DNA from: an uncultured Pseudoxanthomonas sp.
GTDB lineage: Bacteria > Pseudomonadota > Gammaproteobacteria > Xanthomonadales > Xanthomonadaceae
NCBI GenBank assembly: GCA_937975725.1
Contig: CALJUL010000051.1
Span: 1 to 22,722, forward strand
DNA length: 22,722 bases
Direction of reading: 5' to 3'
Position 1 is the stretch's first letter. The number at the start of each line of letters is the position of its first letter. Below are positions 21,637-22,722 of the stretch, piece by piece. The position numbers and the translations under genes are program-made. The notes beneath the pieces are model-generated. The model searched no databases, was not told where the DNA came from, and saw nothing but the letters and a program-made list of their open reading frames with translations.

Positions 21637-21642
21637 TATCCT
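21637..21642 (+). promoter_or_regulatory. Candidate -10 for a leaderless rlmJ transcript
   Basis: TATCCT matches 4 of 6 -10 positions and ends 6 bp before the rlmJ GTG, so the transcript would begin at the start codon. No -35 is evident. On the other strand the same bases include the putative creB ribosome site. Confidence 0.3.
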
Positions 21643-21648
21643 TGCCGG

Positions 21649-22506
21649 GTGAACTACCGCCACGCCTTCCACGCCGGCAACCACGCCGACGTTCTCAAGC
21701 ACATCGTCCTGCTGGCGCTGGTGGACGCGCTGTGCCGCAAGGACGCGCCGTTCTTCGTGCTGGACACCCACGCCGGGCGCGGCCGCTACCTGCTGGGCGG
21801 GGCGGAGAGCCGCAAGACGTCCGAGGCCGACGAGGGCGTGTTCAAGCTGGCGGCGGTGCCGCGCCTGCCCGCGCCGGCCGAGCGCTACCTGAAGGCGGTG
21901 GAAGCCAACAACCCGGTCGGCGCGCTGGTCGCCTACCCCGGCTCGCCGCTGCTGGCGGCGCAGGCGATGCGCGCGCAGGACCGGCTGGCGGCCTGCGAAC
22001 TGCAACCCGAGGAGGCGCAGGCGCTGAAGGCGCTGTTCGCCGGCGATGCGCGCGTGGCCGTGCATGCACGCGACGGCTACACGGCGATGAAGGCGCTGCT
22101 GCCGCCTCGCGCCGGCGCGCAGCGGATCGCCCGCGGGCTGGTGCTGATCGACCCACCCTACGAAGCGCAGGACGCCGAATACCCGCAGATCGTCGCCGCC
22201 TTGCGCGACGCGCTGGAACGCTGGCCGGCCGCCACCTATGCCGTGTGGTACCCGATCAAGCAGCGGCGCAGCCTGCTGCCGTTCTTCCGCAAGGTCGCCG
22301 CCCTGCCGTCGCGCGGCGCCTTCGTGGCCGAACTGCAGGTGCGGCCTGACGACTCGCCGCTGCGCCTCAACGGCAGCGGCATGCTGGTGCTCAACCCGCC
22401 CTGGCAACTGCACGAAACCCTGGCGCCGGTCCTGCCGGTGCTGGCCGCCACGCTGGGGGAAGCCGGCGCCAGCCACCGCCTGGAGTGGCTGCGCGCGCCG
22501 GCCTGA
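21649..22506 (+). CDS. rlmJ: 23S rRNA (adenine-2030-N6)-methyltransferase RlmJ
   Basis: 285 residues (E. coli 280). The N-terminus NYRHAFHAGNHADVLKH (2-18) is diagnostic. LDTHAGRGRY (38-47) binds AdoMet, and I167-D168-P-P-Y171 is the catalytic IV motif for exocyclic amine methylation. YPGSPLLAAQ, TYAVWYPIKQR and GSGMLVLNPPWQL complete the family pattern. It methylates A2030 in 23S rRNA. The GTG at 21649 is used because the protein then begins with the conserved N-terminus; no Shine-Dalgarno is seen. Divergent from creB. Confidence 0.95.
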   Translation: MNYRHAFHAGNHADVLKHIVLLALVDALCRKDAPFFVLDTHAGRGRYLLGGAESRKTSEADEGVFKLAAVPRLPAPAERYLKAVEANNPVGALVAYPGSPLLAAQAMRAQDRLAACELQPEEAQALKALFAGDARVAVHARDGYTAMKALLPPRAGAQRIARGLVLIDPPYEAQDAEYPQIVAALRDALERWPAATYAVWYPIKQRRSLLPFFRKVAALPSRGAFVAELQVRPDDSPLRLNGSGMLVLNPPWQLHETLAPVLPVLAATLGEAGASHRLEWLRAPA

Positions 22507-22585
22507 CCCGCCCGGCCGATCACGCGGCGGCGCCCGGGGGCTGTGCGAGAATCGCCGACCTTTCCCCCTCGGCATCCCTCCTCAC

Positions 22586-22722
22586 ATGGCCGGTTCCAGC
22601 CTGTTCGCCCTGATCGACGACATCGCCACCCTGCTGGACGACGTGTCGGTGATGACCAAGGTGGCGGCCAAGAAGACCGCCGGCGTGCTGGGCGACGACC
22701 TGGCGCTGAACGCGCAGCAGGT
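22586..22722 (+). CDS. DUF808-family inner membrane protein, N-terminal fragment (YedI-like)
   Basis: The first 45 residues are visible before the window ends. MAGSSLFALIDDIATLLDD followed by VSVMTKVAAKKTAGVLGDDLALNAQQV is the very conserved opening of DUF808/YedI membrane proteins (about 300 residues, several helices, function unknown). No Shine-Dalgarno precedes the ATG. TGC-GAGAAT (22544-22552) about 34 bp upstream could be an extended -10. Confidence 0.88.
   Translation, partial: MAGSSLFALIDDIATLLDDVSVMTKVAAKKTAGVLGDDLALNAQQ

Overview
The window is very GC-rich, gene-dense bacterial DNA. Gene content and order (bepA-like protease, phoB, phoR, ppk, ppx; NAD-type isocitrate dehydrogenase; creBCD; rlmJ; a DUF808 gene) point to a gammaproteobacterium of the Xanthomonadaceae/Lysobacteraceae, such as Lysobacter, Luteimonas, Pseudoxanthomonas, Stenotrophomonas or Xanthomonas. 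This is inferred from remembered family sequences; no search was run.

Layout. 1-1346 (minus): glutaredoxin, an AhpD-like protein overlapping it by 4 bp, and the first half of NAD-isocitrate dehydrogenase. 1541-9550 (plus): a BepA-type periplasmic zinc protease, then the phosphate/polyphosphate block phoB, phoR, ppk, ppx. A clear three-half-site Pho box precedes phoB. A 538-bp spacer with repeat-like sequence and a terminator-like hairpin separates phoB from phoR. 9581-15691 (plus): a secreted erythromycin-esterase-family protein, an aldo/keto reductase, small membrane proteins (one behind a 28-codon ORF), a GT4 glycosyltransferase overlapping a PAP2 phosphatase, and a membrane-protein/XRE-regulator pair behind a strikingly AT-rich promoter with palindromes. 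15717-21630 (minus): creB, creC, creD, an unknown gene 3 bp after creD, then a GNAT acetyltransferase overlapping a nitrilase-family hydrolase. 21649-22722 (plus): rlmJ, divergent from creB, and the start of a DUF808 membrane protein.

How the genes work together. PhoBR senses phosphate starvation, and Ppk and Ppx make and degrade polyphosphate. CreBC is the paralogous system whose kinase (old name PhoM) can cross-phosphorylate PhoB in E. coli. A near-consensus cre tag lies upstream of creD.

The most notable anomaly is at the phoR/ppk junction. As written, phoR has no stop codon and reads in frame into ppk. An 8-C run at 5812-5819 is the likely cause: with one C fewer, phoR would end in a TGA overlapping the ppk ATG as ATGA. 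This is a sequencing or assembly indel, a real fusion mutation, or a slippage site. No clearly novel defence or mobile system was found. The best candidates for undescribed biology are the XRE/membrane module, the 28-aa ORF with its coupled membrane protein, and the unknown gene tied to creD.
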